This document shows, piece by piece, positions 27,663 through 35,904 of a DNA stretch of 64,000 bases (positions within the stretch are counted from its first letter, which is position 1; each line of letters starts with the position of its first letter). Source of the stretch: an uncultured Duncaniella sp. (GTDB lineage Bacteria; Bacteroidota; Bacteroidia; Bacteroidales; Muribaculaceae); the NCBI GenBank assembly GCA_910577255.1, contig CAJTMH010000001.1, positions 310,001 to 374,000 on the forward strand, in the 5' to 3' direction. The position numbers were made by a program, and so were the translations under genes. The notes under the pieces were generated by a model. It saw nothing but the letters and a program-made list of their open reading frames with translations, had not been told where the DNA came from and made no database searches.

Positions 27663-28400
27663 ATGTCGACCATTTCATCCATCCCTGCTGAAAATCATCA
27701 CAAGTCACGTGCCAGATTGCTGATGGCGATGCGTCTGGCTGTAATCCTTTGCTCTGTGTTTCTCATAGCTATGATTACGTTTGACACCCTTGAGAATATT
27801 TCGTTTGTGGCTGACAATCTATATCTCAAGGTGCAGTTTTGGTGCTGCATGGTCTTCCTTCTGGATGTTGTGGCTGAGATTGTTTTCTCGGTGCGCAGGT
27901 GGCATTATTTCGTCAAGCATCTGCTTTTCATTTTAATATCCATCCCATATCTGAATATTATCCACCATTTTGACGTGAATGTGGCGGCTGAATGGCAATA
28001 TGTCCTCCGGTTTGTCCCCATGATTCGGGCTGCCTATGTGTTTGCCATCGTCACCGGTGCGACAACATCTTCCCGCTGGGTCAATACTATGCTTGCCACA
28101 TATCTGATAGTTCTGATTGTAGGTGTCTATTTCTGTTCCTTGACATTTTATGTCGCCGAGCATTATGTGAATCCCGGAGTCACCGATTATTGGTCGGCAT
28201 TGTGGTGGTCGATCATGAGCATGACAACGGTGGGAAGCAGTATCCATGCTGTGACACCGACAGGGCGTGTGCTCGGGGTCGTGTTGTCGGCAGGGGGGCT
28301 TATATTATTCCCTATTTTCACAGTCTTCCTGACGAACCACATGACAGATGTGAAACCGCAAGCTGTTTCACAAGGGGCATCGCCGGATTCAGAGAAATGA
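27663..28400 (+). CDS. Potassium-channel-like membrane protein with altered selectivity filter
   Basis: 245 residues. Four N-terminal membrane helices resemble a small voltage-sensor-like domain (about 20-135), although no regular Arg-every-third S4 is clear. Two helices and a pore loop (about 143-225) follow. The pore loop reads WWSIMSMTTVGSS (residues 181-193), so the canonical TVGYG is TVGSS here. It sits in the inner membrane. Ion selectivity may be weaker or different. Whether the change is specific to this protein or shared by its family I cannot tell without an alignment. It stands between the MATE gene and DUF5606. Confidence 0.75.
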   Translation: MSTISSIPAENHHKSRARLLMAMRLAVILCSVFLIAMITFDTLENISFVADNLYLKVQFWCCMVFLLDVVAEIVFSVRRWHYFVKHLLFILISIPYLNIIHHFDVNVAAEWQYVLRFVPMIRAAYVFAIVTGATTSSRWVNTMLATYLIVLIVGVYFCSLTFYVAEHYVNPGVTDYWSALWWSIMSMTTVGSSIHAVTPTGRVLGVVLSAGGLILFPIFTVFLTNHMTDVKPQAVSQGASPDSEK

Positions 28401-28416
28401 ATTTTTGCATGGAAAA

Positions 28417-28448
28417 TTTGTGGTGTGAGTGGAAATGTTGTAACTTTG
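28417..28448 (+). promoter_or_regulatory. Promoter of the DUF5606 gene
   Basis: TTTG (28417-28420), exactly 20 bases and TAACTTTG (28441-28448); leader about 20-25 bases. Its first half overlaps the sequence just past the channel gene's stop. Confidence 0.75.
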
Positions 28449-28475
28449 TAAAGCAAAATTTATAATATCAAAACC

Positions 28476-28916
28476 ATGCTCAAAACTATCCTATCAATAG
28501 CCGGACGCCCCGGTCTGTTCCGTCTCGTAAACAGAGGCAAGAATATGCTCATCGTGGAAGCCATAGCTACAGGCAAGCGTACTCCGGCTTATGCTCATGA
28601 CAAAGTGATTTCTCTCGGCGATATTTCTATTTATACTAATGAAGGTGATGTTCCCCTGTCAGGTGTCCTCGAGACAGTAAAAGAGAAAAATGACTCTAAG
28701 CCTGTCGATATCAAGGGTATCGGTAATGATCAGCAACTTCGCGAATATTTCGCTACTATCCTTCCGGAATATGACGAGGAGAAAGTCTATACAACCGATA
28801 TCAAGAAGCTCCTCACATGGTACAATCTTCTGCTCGCTGCCGGCATCACTGAGTTTGCAGAAAAAGAAGAAGAAACAGCCGCTGCTGAAGAGGGCGAAGA
28901 GGCCAAGGGTGAATAA
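28476..28916 (+). CDS. DUF5606 domain-containing protein
   Basis: 146 residues, cytoplasmic. It has a small beta-rich N-terminal domain (SIAGRPGLFRLVNRGKNMLIVEAI, about 6-30), a helical part (85-130) and a glutamate-rich tail. This family is almost confined to Bacteroidota and is widely conserved there; its function is unknown. The N-terminal fold suggests a small RNA- or protein-binding barrel, an inference only. A full consensus promoter drives it; hemerythrin follows after 48 bases. Confidence 0.85.
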   Translation: MLKTILSIAGRPGLFRLVNRGKNMLIVEAIATGKRTPAYAHDKVISLGDISIYTNEGDVPLSGVLETVKEKNDSKPVDIKGIGNDQQLREYFATILPEYDEEKVYTTDIKKLLTWYNLLLAAGITEFAEKEEETAAAEEGEEAKGE

Positions 28917-28964
28917 CAGATACTCCACTCCTCTGATTCACGCTTAAGCACCCACTTTTACAAC

Positions 28965-29645
28965 GTGAAAATAACAAAATTATTCACAGCAAAGGATAAT
29001 GTTGTGGCCCTCATAAATGAGGACTACAACATTTTGCCTGTGCTGAGCCGATTCTCTCTTCCCCTGGGATTTGGCAATAAGACGATAGGGGAGTTGTGTG
29101 ATGATTCGGGCATTGATGTCAATGTGTTTCTGCTGATGGTCAACTTTTTACTGTCGGGGACTATTGATGAAAAGCTTGTAGGGAAGGTATCCGCAAGTGA
29201 TGTGGTCGACTTCCTGCATAATTCACATGACTACTACCTGTCATATAAGTTTCCCCACATCCGCGCCAATCTTTTAAATGCGCTTGATCAGCACCACAGT
29301 GATATCAATCCGATAATTATAAATTTCTTTGACGATTATATCCGTCTGGTGAGGCAGCATTTCAAATATGAGGAGGAAGTGGTGTTCCCCTATGTCAAAT
29401 CGCTTGCGAAGGGGGTGAAAACCAACTATACGATTGACGTGTTTCGTCGCCATCACGACGATGAAGTCAGCGAAAAACTATCGGAACTCAAGAATATAAT
29501 CCTACGATACTACACCACATCGATGCCATATAAGATGTATGATGTGTTGGTGGATATCTATAATTGTGAAGAAGATCTTGATTCGCATGCCGAAATCGAG
29601 AACAGCATCCTGATTCCGATGATAACACGAATCGAAAAACAGTAG
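28965..29645 (+). CDS. Hemerythrin-domain protein with RIC/ScdA-type N-terminus
   Basis: 226 residues from a GTG at 28965; no ATG is available before residue 58. An N-terminal segment (about 35-70, TIGELCDDSGIDVNVFLLMVNFLL) resembles the ScdA_N/DUF542 helical region of RIC (repair of iron centres) proteins. The rest is a four-helix hemerythrin domain with likely di-iron ligands H88, H111, H132, E136 or E137, H163 or H164, and H208. RIC proteins restore Fe-S clusters damaged by nitric oxide or oxidants. The LuxR-type regulator starts 5 bases downstream, so the two form one unit. Confidence 0.82.
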   Translation: MKITKLFTAKDNVVALINEDYNILPVLSRFSLPLGFGNKTIGELCDDSGIDVNVFLLMVNFLLSGTIDEKLVGKVSASDVVDFLHNSHDYYLSYKFPHIRANLLNALDQHHSDINPIIINFFDDYIRLVRQHFKYEEEVVFPYVKSLAKGVKTNYTIDVFRRHHDDEVSEKLSELKNIILRYYTTSMPYKMYDVLVDIYNCEEDLDSHAEIENSILIPMITRIEKQ

Positions 29646-29650
29646 GGAAA

Positions 29651-30250
29651 ATGCGACATCTTACCATAGCTCTAATGCTTCCATCGCAAATCCATTTTCT
29701 TGGCGTGACCTCCATCCTGCGTGCCATGACGGAGGCAAACTGCAATGTGGTCACAATCGATGGGGAAAATCTTCGAGAGGAGATTGAGCGTCTTCACCCC
29801 TCCATCATTATTGCTGATGCGTTATGCGTGGATGGTGAATGGGAAGAAGTCAAGGCTGCTTATGGTTCGTCGTTGAAAATCATCGGACTGGTCCATTCTC
29901 AACTGCCACCTCAAAAATTGAAATGGATGGATGATACATTCTCTATTTATGACGGTCAGGATTCTATCATCCAAACTGTCAGGAAAAATATGGCGGCCGA
30001 CGACGAGGATGACAAAGGCAAGGAAATCAGCCCTCGAGAAAAAGATGTGATAGTCGGGATTGTAAAAGGCCTTTCAAACAAGGAAATAGCATCGGCCATG
30101 AATGTGTCAGTCAACACTGTGATGACTCACAGGCGCAATATTGCCTCAAAATTGCACATACATACTCCGGCAGGCCTCACTATCTATGCCATCGTCTCAA
30201 ACCTCGTCAAGCTTGAGGACATTAAAGCTGAATTCGAGCTTGGAAAGTAA
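29651..30250 (+). CDS. LuxR-type transcriptional regulator with pseudo-receiver domain
   Basis: 199 residues. The C-terminal LuxR/FixJ helix-turn-helix (about 126-188: ISPREKDVIVGIVKGLSNKEIA, then VNTVMTHRRNIASKL) is clear. The N-terminal 115 residues have the length and strand-helix rhythm of a response-regulator receiver. The acidic pair after strand 1 is missing (IALMLPSQI), so phosphorylation in the normal way is unlikely, although D56 (IIIADAL) sits near the acceptor position. Coupled to the hemerythrin gene, it may control that gene or a nitrosative-stress response. An inverted reading of the pair is that hemerythrin senses and this protein acts. Confidence 0.8.
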   Translation: MRHLTIALMLPSQIHFLGVTSILRAMTEANCNVVTIDGENLREEIERLHPSIIIADALCVDGEWEEVKAAYGSSLKIIGLVHSQLPPQKLKWMDDTFSIYDGQDSIIQTVRKNMAADDEDDKGKEISPREKDVIVGIVKGLSNKEIASAMNVSVNTVMTHRRNIASKLHIHTPAGLTIYAIVSNLVKLEDIKAEFELGK

Positions 30251-30287
30251 GCCGAAGGCCCGGTATGGGCATGCGCTTAAAAATAGG

Positions 30288-30866
30288 TTAATGGCCTAAA
30301 GCCCTGAAAAATTCATCGCACAGAGTGGGTTGCTCGTCAAAAACACCTGCGGTCTCTACGGTAGTGGTTGCTGAGTCTTGTTTCTCAACGCCTCTCATCT
30401 TCATGCACAAATGTTCTCCTGTGCAAACCACTATTACGCCTTTTGCCGCAAGCTTATCCATGACTATTTTACATATCTGCGAGGTCATCCTTTCCTGGAC
30501 CTGGAGTCGGCGGGCATAAAAATCCACTAAACGAGCCAGTTTGCTTAGCCCTATGGTCTTACCGTTAGGAATATAGCCTATGGAAACTTTCCCGAAAAAC
30601 GGCAAAATATGGTGTTCGCACAGCGAATAGAACTCAATATCCTTAACCACCACCATACGCGAACCTTCATGGGTGAAAATCGCTTCGTTGATTATGGTAT
30701 CTGCATCCTGTCGGTAGCCCCGGGTGGCATATACCATCGCTTTAGCAGCCCTCATGGGGGTCTTGATTAATCCCTCGCGGGTCACGTCTTCGCCGAGCAA
30801 TGTGATTATGGCTTCGTAATGACGCGCTATCTCTTCAATAGTGCTTTGGGTGATTTCTTGCTGCAT
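30288..30866 (-). CDS. folE: GTP cyclohydrolase I
   Basis: 192 residues. The tunnel-fold enzyme converts GTP to 7,8-dihydroneopterin triphosphate, the first step of folate synthesis. Zinc ligands C83, H86 and C154 and the catalytic H85 lie in SLCEHHILPFFG and CTGEHLCMKMRG, matching the E. coli enzyme. It decamerises in the cytoplasm. The SPOR gene lies 57 bases upstream on the same strand; folP, another folate gene, is at 35.9 kb on the other strand. Confidence 0.95.
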   Translation of the reverse strand: MQQEITQSTIEEIARHYEAIITLLGEDVTREGLIKTPMRAAKAMVYATRGYRQDADTIINEAIFTHEGSRMVVVKDIEFYSLCEHHILPFFGKVSIGYIPNGKTIGLSKLARLVDFYARRLQVQERMTSQICKIVMDKLAAKGVIVVCTGEHLCMKMRGVEKQDSATTTVETAGVFDEQPTLCDEFFRALGH

Positions 30867-30923
30867 TGATGAAATATAATAGACAGTCAGATTATAATAA
30901 ATGTGGCAGTTTGCGGGTTGATT

Positions 30924-31400
30924 TTAATCAGATATGTTTACTCTGTCGCGCACCACTCGTATTTCTTTGCTGTAAGCGGGGAATGCTTTGCGGAGTTCAT
31001 CTGCGGCATTGTTTGCGTCCTGCTGTGTGCGGAAATCCCCGACCTTCAATCTCCAGTAGGGTGACGTATACATCACATAAGTCTGATACTGCGGGAAGCG
31101 GGATGAGATGACCCTTTGTTTGGAGCGAGCCTCGTTTTTGGCCGTGCGTGTGTTGTTGTCGCTGAAAACCTGTACACGATAGCCAGCCATTCGGCCATTG
31201 ACCGGTCGGGCCACTTCCTCTTTCTCTGAGTTGTCCTCGGTCGTTTCAACGGGGATGAGACGTTGGAGCAACTGATCAGGCTGTGTGACTACATTCTCTG
31301 TGCCGGTGGTAATATGGTCCACGATTGTAGTCACCACCACATCGGCGTTAGCTGTGGATGCGAGAGAAGCCAGGAGAATGGGGAGCAGGATAGTTCTCAT
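30924..31400 (-). CDS. Exported SPOR-domain protein
   Basis: 158 residues. A signal peptide (about 1-19) and a linker precede a C-terminal SPOR domain (about 73-150: YRVQVFSDNNTRTAKNEA, YWRLKVGDFRTQQDANNAADELR). SPOR domains bind denuded glycan strands of peptidoglycan at the division septum, so a periplasmic role in division or wall remodelling is likely. It lies between tpiA and folE on the minus strand, with a -7 box 60 bases upstream. Confidence 0.87.
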   Translation of the reverse strand: MRTILLPILLASLASTANADVVVTTIVDHITTGTENVVTQPDQLLQRLIPVETTEDNSEKEEVARPVNGRMAGYRVQVFSDNNTRTAKNEARSKQRVISSRFPQYQTYVMYTSPYWRLKVGDFRTQQDANNAADELRKAFPAYSKEIRVVRDRVNISD

Positions 31401-31458
31401 TTGATTTGTGTATGCGACTTGCGTGTTAGGGGATTGCTTGAAAAAATGGAATCTCGCG

Positions 31459-31466
31459 CAAAGTTA
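31459..31466 (-). promoter_or_regulatory. -7 box of the SPOR gene
   Basis: TAACTTTG on the minus strand; leader about 50-55 bases. The -33 region is GC-rich and shows no TTTG. Confidence 0.5.
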
Positions 31467-31530
31467 CCGCATCGTGATAGGGTGCGCTCGCCTTTGCGCG
31501 AGATTATGGGTAAACAGAATGTCTCTGATT

Positions 31531-32286
31531 TTAGAAAGCGTTTACGATGCCCATGAATGATTCAGCTTCGAGAGCTGCGCCACCGATGAGGCCACCGTCA
31601 ACGTCGGGCTTTGCGAAAAGTTGTGCGGCATTTGAAGGCTTGCAGCTGCCACCGTATAGGATAGATGTGTTTTCTGCCACGTCCTTGCCATACTTTTCTT
31701 CGATGGTCTTGCGGATGAAAGCGTGCATTTCCTGAGCCTGGTCGTCAGTGGCGGTTTTGCCTGTGCCGATTGCCCAAACAGGTTCGTAGGCGAGGATGAT
31801 TTTGCCAAACTCTGTTGCGTCGAGGTTGAAGAGACCTTCCTCGATCTGAGCTTTAACCACATCAAAGTAGCTTCCGTCTTCGCGCTGCTCAAGGACTTCA
31901 CCGATGCAGAAGATAGGGGTGAGGCCATTGTCGAGGGCGAGACGCACCTTTTCACGGAGTGTCTCAGAAGTTTCGTTGTAATACTGGCGGCGTTCTGAGT
32001 GGCCGAGTATCACGTATGTAGCGCCGGTAGAAGCAACCATAGGAGCAGAAACTTCGCCGGTGTATGCGCCAGAACGATGGTCAGCACAGTTTTCTGCGCC
32101 AAGACCAAGTTTGTTCTTGTCGATTACATTGTTAATTGAAGCGAGGTGGGTGAAGGGAACGCAGATGATGACGTCACATTTGGGTGTGGCAGTTGCCAAA
32201 GCGGCGTTAACCTCTTCAGCGAGCTTGATACCTTCGGGCAGCGTGGTGTTCATCTTCCAGTTGCCTGCTACGATATTTTTTCTCAT
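31531..32286 (-). CDS. tpiA: Triosephosphate isomerase
   Basis: 251 residues, the usual length of the TIM barrel. Catalytic residues are K11 (NWKMN), H96 (LGHSERR) and E168 (AYEPVWAIGTG). It interconverts dihydroxyacetone phosphate and glyceraldehyde 3-phosphate in glycolysis. Driven by a complete consensus promoter. The codon choice (many C-ending codons) fits high expression. Confidence 0.97.
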   Translation of the reverse strand: MRKNIVAGNWKMNTTLPEGIKLAEEVNAALATATPKCDVIICVPFTHLASINNVIDKNKLGLGAENCADHRSGAYTGEVSAPMVASTGATYVILGHSERRQYYNETSETLREKVRLALDNGLTPIFCIGEVLEQREDGSYFDVVKAQIEEGLFNLDATEFGKIILAYEPVWAIGTGKTATDDQAQEMHAFIRKTIEEKYGKDVAENTSILYGGSCKPSNAAQLFAKPDVDGGLIGGAALEAESFMGIVNAF

Positions 32287-32324
32287 TTTTACCTATAAAA
32301 ATTAATATTAGAAAATTCTGACGG

Positions 32325-32356
32325 CAAAATTAACAAATTCCGTTGAAAAATTCAAA
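32325..32356 (-). promoter_or_regulatory. Promoter of tpiA
   Basis: TTTG (32353-32356), a 20-base spacer and TAATTTTG (32325-32332) on the minus strand: a full consensus; leader about 35 bases. Confidence 0.8.
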
Positions 32357-32483
32357 TCAAAATTAACAGGGTTATAATGTTTCACGCAGTTGGCTCTTGG
32401 TGCTATTTCGCATAAATGGCAGCCGGAGTCTTGACGGCGATATATTTTGAAGCCTGGAGGGCCTCTCTTTTGAAAAAAATCAC

Positions 32484-32491
32484 TAATTTTG
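32484..32491 (+). promoter_or_regulatory. -7 box of purT
   Basis: TAATTTTG on the plus strand, 33 bases before the ATG. The nearest TTTG upstream is 24 bases away, slightly too far. Confidence 0.5.
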
Positions 32492-32524
32492 CACTCGGTA
32501 ACAACATTATCACAAACACAATTT

Positions 32525-33709
32525 ATGGCAAATATAGGAAGCAAATGGACTCCGAGCGGCCGTAAGGCAATGCTTCTCGGAAGTGGTGAATTAGGTAAAG
32601 AGGTGGCAATAGAACTGCAACGCATGGGCGTGGAAGTAGTGGCTTGCGATAAATACGCTAATGCTCCGGCTATGCAGGTGGCTGACAGCAGCAGAGTGTT
32701 CAGCATGCTCGACGCTGATAAGCTTCGCGAAGCCATCGAGACAGAAAAGCCTGATCACATTATCCCTGAAGTGGAAGCTATCGCCACCCCTGTGCTTTTA
32801 GACCTCGAAAAGGCCGGATTCCATGTTACTCCTACTGCCAAGGCGGCTTGGTTAACCATGAATCGCGAAGGCATCCGACGTCTGGCGGCTGAAGAGCTTG
32901 GCGTGACAACGTCGCCTTATAGATTTGCTTCGGATTTCGAGGAGTTTAAGGCTGCGGTTGACGCTGTAGGTATCCCTTGTGTGGTGAAACCTATAATGTC
33001 GTCAAGCGGTCATGGGCAAAGTGTGATAAAGAGCCCCGAAGATATTGAGAAATCATGGAAAATAGCTCAGGAGGGTGGACGTGCAGGAGCCGGACGAGTT
33101 ATTGTGGAGGGTTTTGTTAAGTTTGATTATGAAATCACTCTCCTTACAGTGCGTTCAGTTGCTGGTACATCCTTCTGCGAGCCCATCGGCCATATCCAGG
33201 TCGATGGCGACTATCGTTATTCATGGCAGCCGCAGGCAATGACTCCTGAAGCGAAGGCTGCGGCCCAGGATATTGCCCGAAAAGTGACCGATGCGCTTGG
33301 CGGATATGGTATTTTTGGTGTAGAGCTTTTTGTGAGAGGCGACGAAGTGATTTTCAGTGAAGTTTCTCCTCGTCCGCATGACACCGGAATGGTGACTATG
33401 ATTTCACAGGAATTAAGCGAATTCGCCCTCCATTCACGCGCTCTTCTTGGTCTCCCGGTCCCGGAAATCCGCTTCCTCGGGCCGTCGGCATCACGTGCAG
33501 TGGTAGTTGAAGGCGACACCAAGGAGGTTGAGTTTGAAAACCTTGACAAGGTGCTCGAGGAACCAGGCGTCCAGATGAGGATTTTTGGCAAACCGGAAAT
33601 CCAAGGACATCGCCGCATGGCCGTGATTCTGGCCACTGCAGACTCTGTGGATGAAGCTCGTGCTAAAGCCGAACGTGTTTACGAGAAGCTGCAAGTCCGC
33701 GTAAAGTAA
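32525..33709 (+). CDS. purT: Formate-dependent phosphoribosylglycinamide formyltransferase PurT
   Basis: 394 residues from the ATG at 32525 (MANIGSKWTPSG); an upstream TTG at 32489 lies inside the -7 box and cannot be the start. It is an ATP-grasp enzyme: N-terminal Rossmann-like domain (MLLGSGELGKEVAIE), ATP-binding loop KPIMSSSGHGQS, and metal/ATP residues in FGVELFVRGDEVIFSEVSPRPHDTGM. It makes formyl-GAR from GAR, formate and ATP in purine synthesis, saving folate. It is followed after 26 bases by the DUF6377 gene. Confidence 0.96.
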   Translation: MANIGSKWTPSGRKAMLLGSGELGKEVAIELQRMGVEVVACDKYANAPAMQVADSSRVFSMLDADKLREAIETEKPDHIIPEVEAIATPVLLDLEKAGFHVTPTAKAAWLTMNREGIRRLAAEELGVTTSPYRFASDFEEFKAAVDAVGIPCVVKPIMSSSGHGQSVIKSPEDIEKSWKIAQEGGRAGAGRVIVEGFVKFDYEITLLTVRSVAGTSFCEPIGHIQVDGDYRYSWQPQAMTPEAKAAAQDIARKVTDALGGYGIFGVELFVRGDEVIFSEVSPRPHDTGMVTMISQELSEFALHSRALLGLPVPEIRFLGPSASRAVVVEGDTKEVEFENLDKVLEEPGVQMRIFGKPEIQGHRRMAVILATADSVDEARAKAERVYEKLQVRVK

Positions 33710-33735
33710 CAATTTAGTCCATCTTCCCTAATCTA

Positions 33736-35352
33736 ATGCCTGATCTAAAATCATTAATTCATAAATATAAACCAACACGTTGGCTGACATCCCTTATGCT
33801 CTGTGCTGTGGCGGCATTGCAAGTCTATTCCGCCACAATCACGGAGCGAGAGGTCAGCTCGATGTTGAAGCGCCTTGATGACGAGCTGGAGAAAAGAGAC
33901 TATTATATCGAAGGACGTCAACAGGTTATTGATTCCTTGCGTGGAGTCATAGCGTCTCCGAAGGTGGAAAAATCAACGCGTCTGTCCACGCTTTTGCGTC
34001 TTGGCGACGAATATAATTCGTTTAACACCGATTCGGCCCTGATTTTCTACACTCAGGGGCATCAATTAGCCTTGGAAAGTGGCCTTGACTCCATTGACAT
34101 GCGTTTCAAATTGCGCATGGTGACTTATCTGCCGCTCCTCGCGTTCACCGAAGATGCTCTCCGGCAATTCGAGGCTATTGATGTGAACAATCTTCCTGAA
34201 GGACTTAAGGAGGAGTATTATGACGCTCAGAGGCAAATGTACTTTTACATAGCTGCGTTCTTTGTCAATTACCCAGAGGTGTATGAGGAGTATATGAGTA
34301 AAACGAAGGATGCGCAGGTGAAACTGATTCCGTATCTTGATGAAACCTCTCCGCGCTTTAAGCTCAATCAGGGTGAATTTTTCTTTTATCATCAGGAATA
34401 CTCCAAAGCGAAGGCGGTGCTTACCGATCTGCTTGAGCAGATTCCGGAGGAGGACAATCTTTATGCGCGGGCATGCCACTTCCTGGCTGATATAGCCAAG
34501 GCTCGTGGAGAACACCATGAGTATACCTATTATCTCGCTTTATCGGCCATCGCCGATATTCGCGGGGCGACTCTTGAGGTGACCTCCCTGCAGGAACTTG
34601 GCAGGATCATGTATCTCAACAATGACATCGAGAGGGCGCATGAATATCTCTCGCTGGCATTGCGTAATGCGGTTGACTGTCATGCGCCGTTGCGCATACT
34701 CCAGTCGTCGCAGGTGCTCCCTATCATCGAGAGGGCACATAGGGTAGAGATTGAGAATTCGCGCCATCGCATCTACACTGCGGTCTTTGTCATGGCAATT
34801 CTGCTTATGATTCTTGGCGTGACGCTGATTTTGCTGCGCAGAAAAATCCAGCAGATGAACAGGCTTGCCAACCGTATGGAGGAAGCTAACGAAACCAAGG
34901 ATGTCTATATCACGCAGTTCTTGAACCTATGCTCGATTTATATGGATAAGTTGAGCCAGTTTAATAAGGTGGTTAATCGTAAAATTTCAGCTGGCAAAGT
35001 TGATGATCTTTATAAAATCACAAAGTCAGGGAAATTTATCGAAGAGCAGTCAAAGGAATTCTATGATGTGTTTGATGATGCCTTTCTGCACATCTATCCA
35101 ACTTTTGTTGCTGATGTCAATGCGTTGCTCCGTCCTGAGGAGCAGATTCAGCTGCGCGATGGTGAGAAGCTCAACACCGACTTGAGAATCCTCGCTTTCA
35201 TGCGCCTTGGCATAGAGGAAAGTGCTCGCATCGCACAGATGCTCAACTATTCTGTCTACACGATTTATACATATCGCAATAAACTGAAAAACCGTGCTGT
35301 ATCAAGGGAGGATTTTGAGGAAAACGTAATGAAAATAAAGTCGATTTCATGA
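33736..35352 (+). CDS. DUF6377-type membrane regulator: TPR sensor, one TM helix, C-terminal HTH
   Basis: 538 residues. A signal-anchor-like N-terminus (about 13-31) precedes a long helical TPR-like periplasmic part (about 40-335) and a membrane helix (about 345-367). A coiled coil and a C-terminal LuxR-like helix-turn-helix follow (about 490-525: GIEESARIAQMLNYSVYTIYTYRNKLKNRA, read in two parts). This layout, with a periplasmic TPR sensor joined through one helix to a cytoplasmic DNA-binding end, belongs to the Bacteroidota DUF6377 family, often suggested to act as membrane-bound one-component regulators. Target unknown; the 552-bp gap right after it contains a palindrome and an orphan promoter. 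Confidence 0.82.
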   Translation: MPDLKSLIHKYKPTRWLTSLMLCAVAALQVYSATITEREVSSMLKRLDDELEKRDYYIEGRQQVIDSLRGVIASPKVEKSTRLSTLLRLGDEYNSFNTDSALIFYTQGHQLALESGLDSIDMRFKLRMVTYLPLLAFTEDALRQFEAIDVNNLPEGLKEEYYDAQRQMYFYIAAFFVNYPEVYEEYMSKTKDAQVKLIPYLDETSPRFKLNQGEFFFYHQEYSKAKAVLTDLLEQIPEEDNLYARACHFLADIAKARGEHHEYTYYLALSAIADIRGATLEVTSLQELGRIMYLNNDIERAHEYLSLALRNAVDCHAPLRILQSSQVLPIIERAHRVEIENSRHRIYTAVFVMAILLMILGVTLILLRRKIQQMNRLANRMEEANETKDVYITQFLNLCSIYMDKLSQFNKVVNRKISAGKVDDLYKITKSGKFIEEQSKEFYDVFDDAFLHIYPTFVADVNALLRPEEQIQLRDGEKLNTDLRILAFMRLGIEESARIAQMLNYSVYTIYTYRNKLKNRAVSREDFEENVMKIKSIS

Positions 35353-35479
35353 TGGGATTTTATTACATTTGAGGGTGTCATTTATATCAAACAGGCTATA
35401 AATTCTCGTTTTTGACACTTCAATTTCTCTAAATCTTATCTATATTTTAAACAATAATAAATATAGTTATAAATCTGAT

Positions 35480-35491
35480 TATCAGCTGATA
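35480..35491. promoter_or_regulatory. 12-bp perfect palindrome, candidate operator
   Basis: TATCAGCTGATA reads the same on both strands. It lies 46 bases upstream of the orphan -33 element, a place where an activator could bind. No regulator can be assigned. Confidence 0.35.
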
Positions 35492-35537
35492 TAAATTGTA
35501 ATTATATTTATATTTCCTCAATCATCGTCTCAAACTC

Positions 35538-35568
35538 TTGCATGAAATATTGATTCGTTGTAATTTTG
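35538..35568 (+). promoter_or_regulatory. Orphan promoter in the DUF6377-folP gap
   Basis: TTG (35538-35540), exactly 20 bases and TAATTTTG (35561-35568). The expected start is near 35575, about 330 bases before folP, which has its own promoter. It therefore seems to drive something inside the gap. Confidence 0.6.
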
Positions 35569-35574
35569 CATCAG

Positions 35575-35811
35575 AGAAACCAATGGGTTGGCGAAAATCC
35601 AGCTTCATTCGTCTCTCGAAAACAACGATTTTTTTTGATTGCATATTTAGTTTTAGGGTTAGTATAGATTGTTAGTATTCTTAGCGATGAAAAAATTTGC
35701 ATAATAGTAAATGTGTTTTTATGTTAGGTTTGTAGAGTCTTATTGCTAAGACAACAATACGGCCACTCCGTGAGGAGAGGCCGTATTGTCGTATGTGCCG
35801 TTTTTTATTTT
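35575..35811 (+). ncRNA. Candidate small RNA or short-peptide transcript
   Basis: A transcript from the orphan promoter to the T-rich tract would be about 235 bases. It would contain a 30-codon frame (ATG at 35583, stop at 35673) with a hydrophobic centre, then a 6-bp hairpin and a strong 11-bp hairpin. Whether the product is RNA or peptide cannot be told. The 30-codon frame has no recognised relatives known to me. Confidence 0.35.
35737..35789 (+). terminator. Tandem hairpins, probable transcript end of the orphan RNA
   Basis: First stem GTCTTA/TAAGAC (35737-35742 and 35747-35752) around TTGC. Second stem ACAATACGGCC/GGCCGTATTGT (35754-35764 and 35779-35789) encloses an inner CTCC/GGAG stem capped by GTGA, a GNRA-type tetraloop. 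The T run begins 11 bases later, so this is not a textbook terminator. Confidence 0.5.
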
Positions 35812-35839
35812 GCCGTGACGAGGATTTTTGCTAATTTCG
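35809..35839 (+). promoter_or_regulatory. Promoter of folP-cdaA
   Basis: TTTG (35809-35812), 19 bases and TAATTTCG (35832-35839), one mismatch to TAnnTTTG. Leader about 60 bases. Confidence 0.6.
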
Positions 35840-35904
35840 CACGATAAAACTATTTGAGAATTTAAGCTAAGACCGCCGGTCTTCATATAATACCCAGACA
35901 CATT

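Larger units (their letters stand above)
35353..35904 (+). other. 552-bp intergenic region with orphan promoter, palindrome and structured element
   Basis: No gene-sized reading frame. Contents in order: AT-rich sequence with an 8-bp inverted repeat CTATATTT/AAATATAG (35440-35466), the 12-bp palindrome TATCAGCTGATA (35480-35491), a full promoter (35538-35568), a possible 30-codon frame (35583-35675), two hairpins (35737-35789), a T-rich tract (35801-35811) and the folP promoter (35809-35839). This is the largest gap of the window. Confidence 0.8.

Noticed and set aside
32489..32524. Upstream TTG start for PurT
   Set aside because: The TTG is part of the -7 box itself and the added residues do not match the family, so ATG at 32525 is used.
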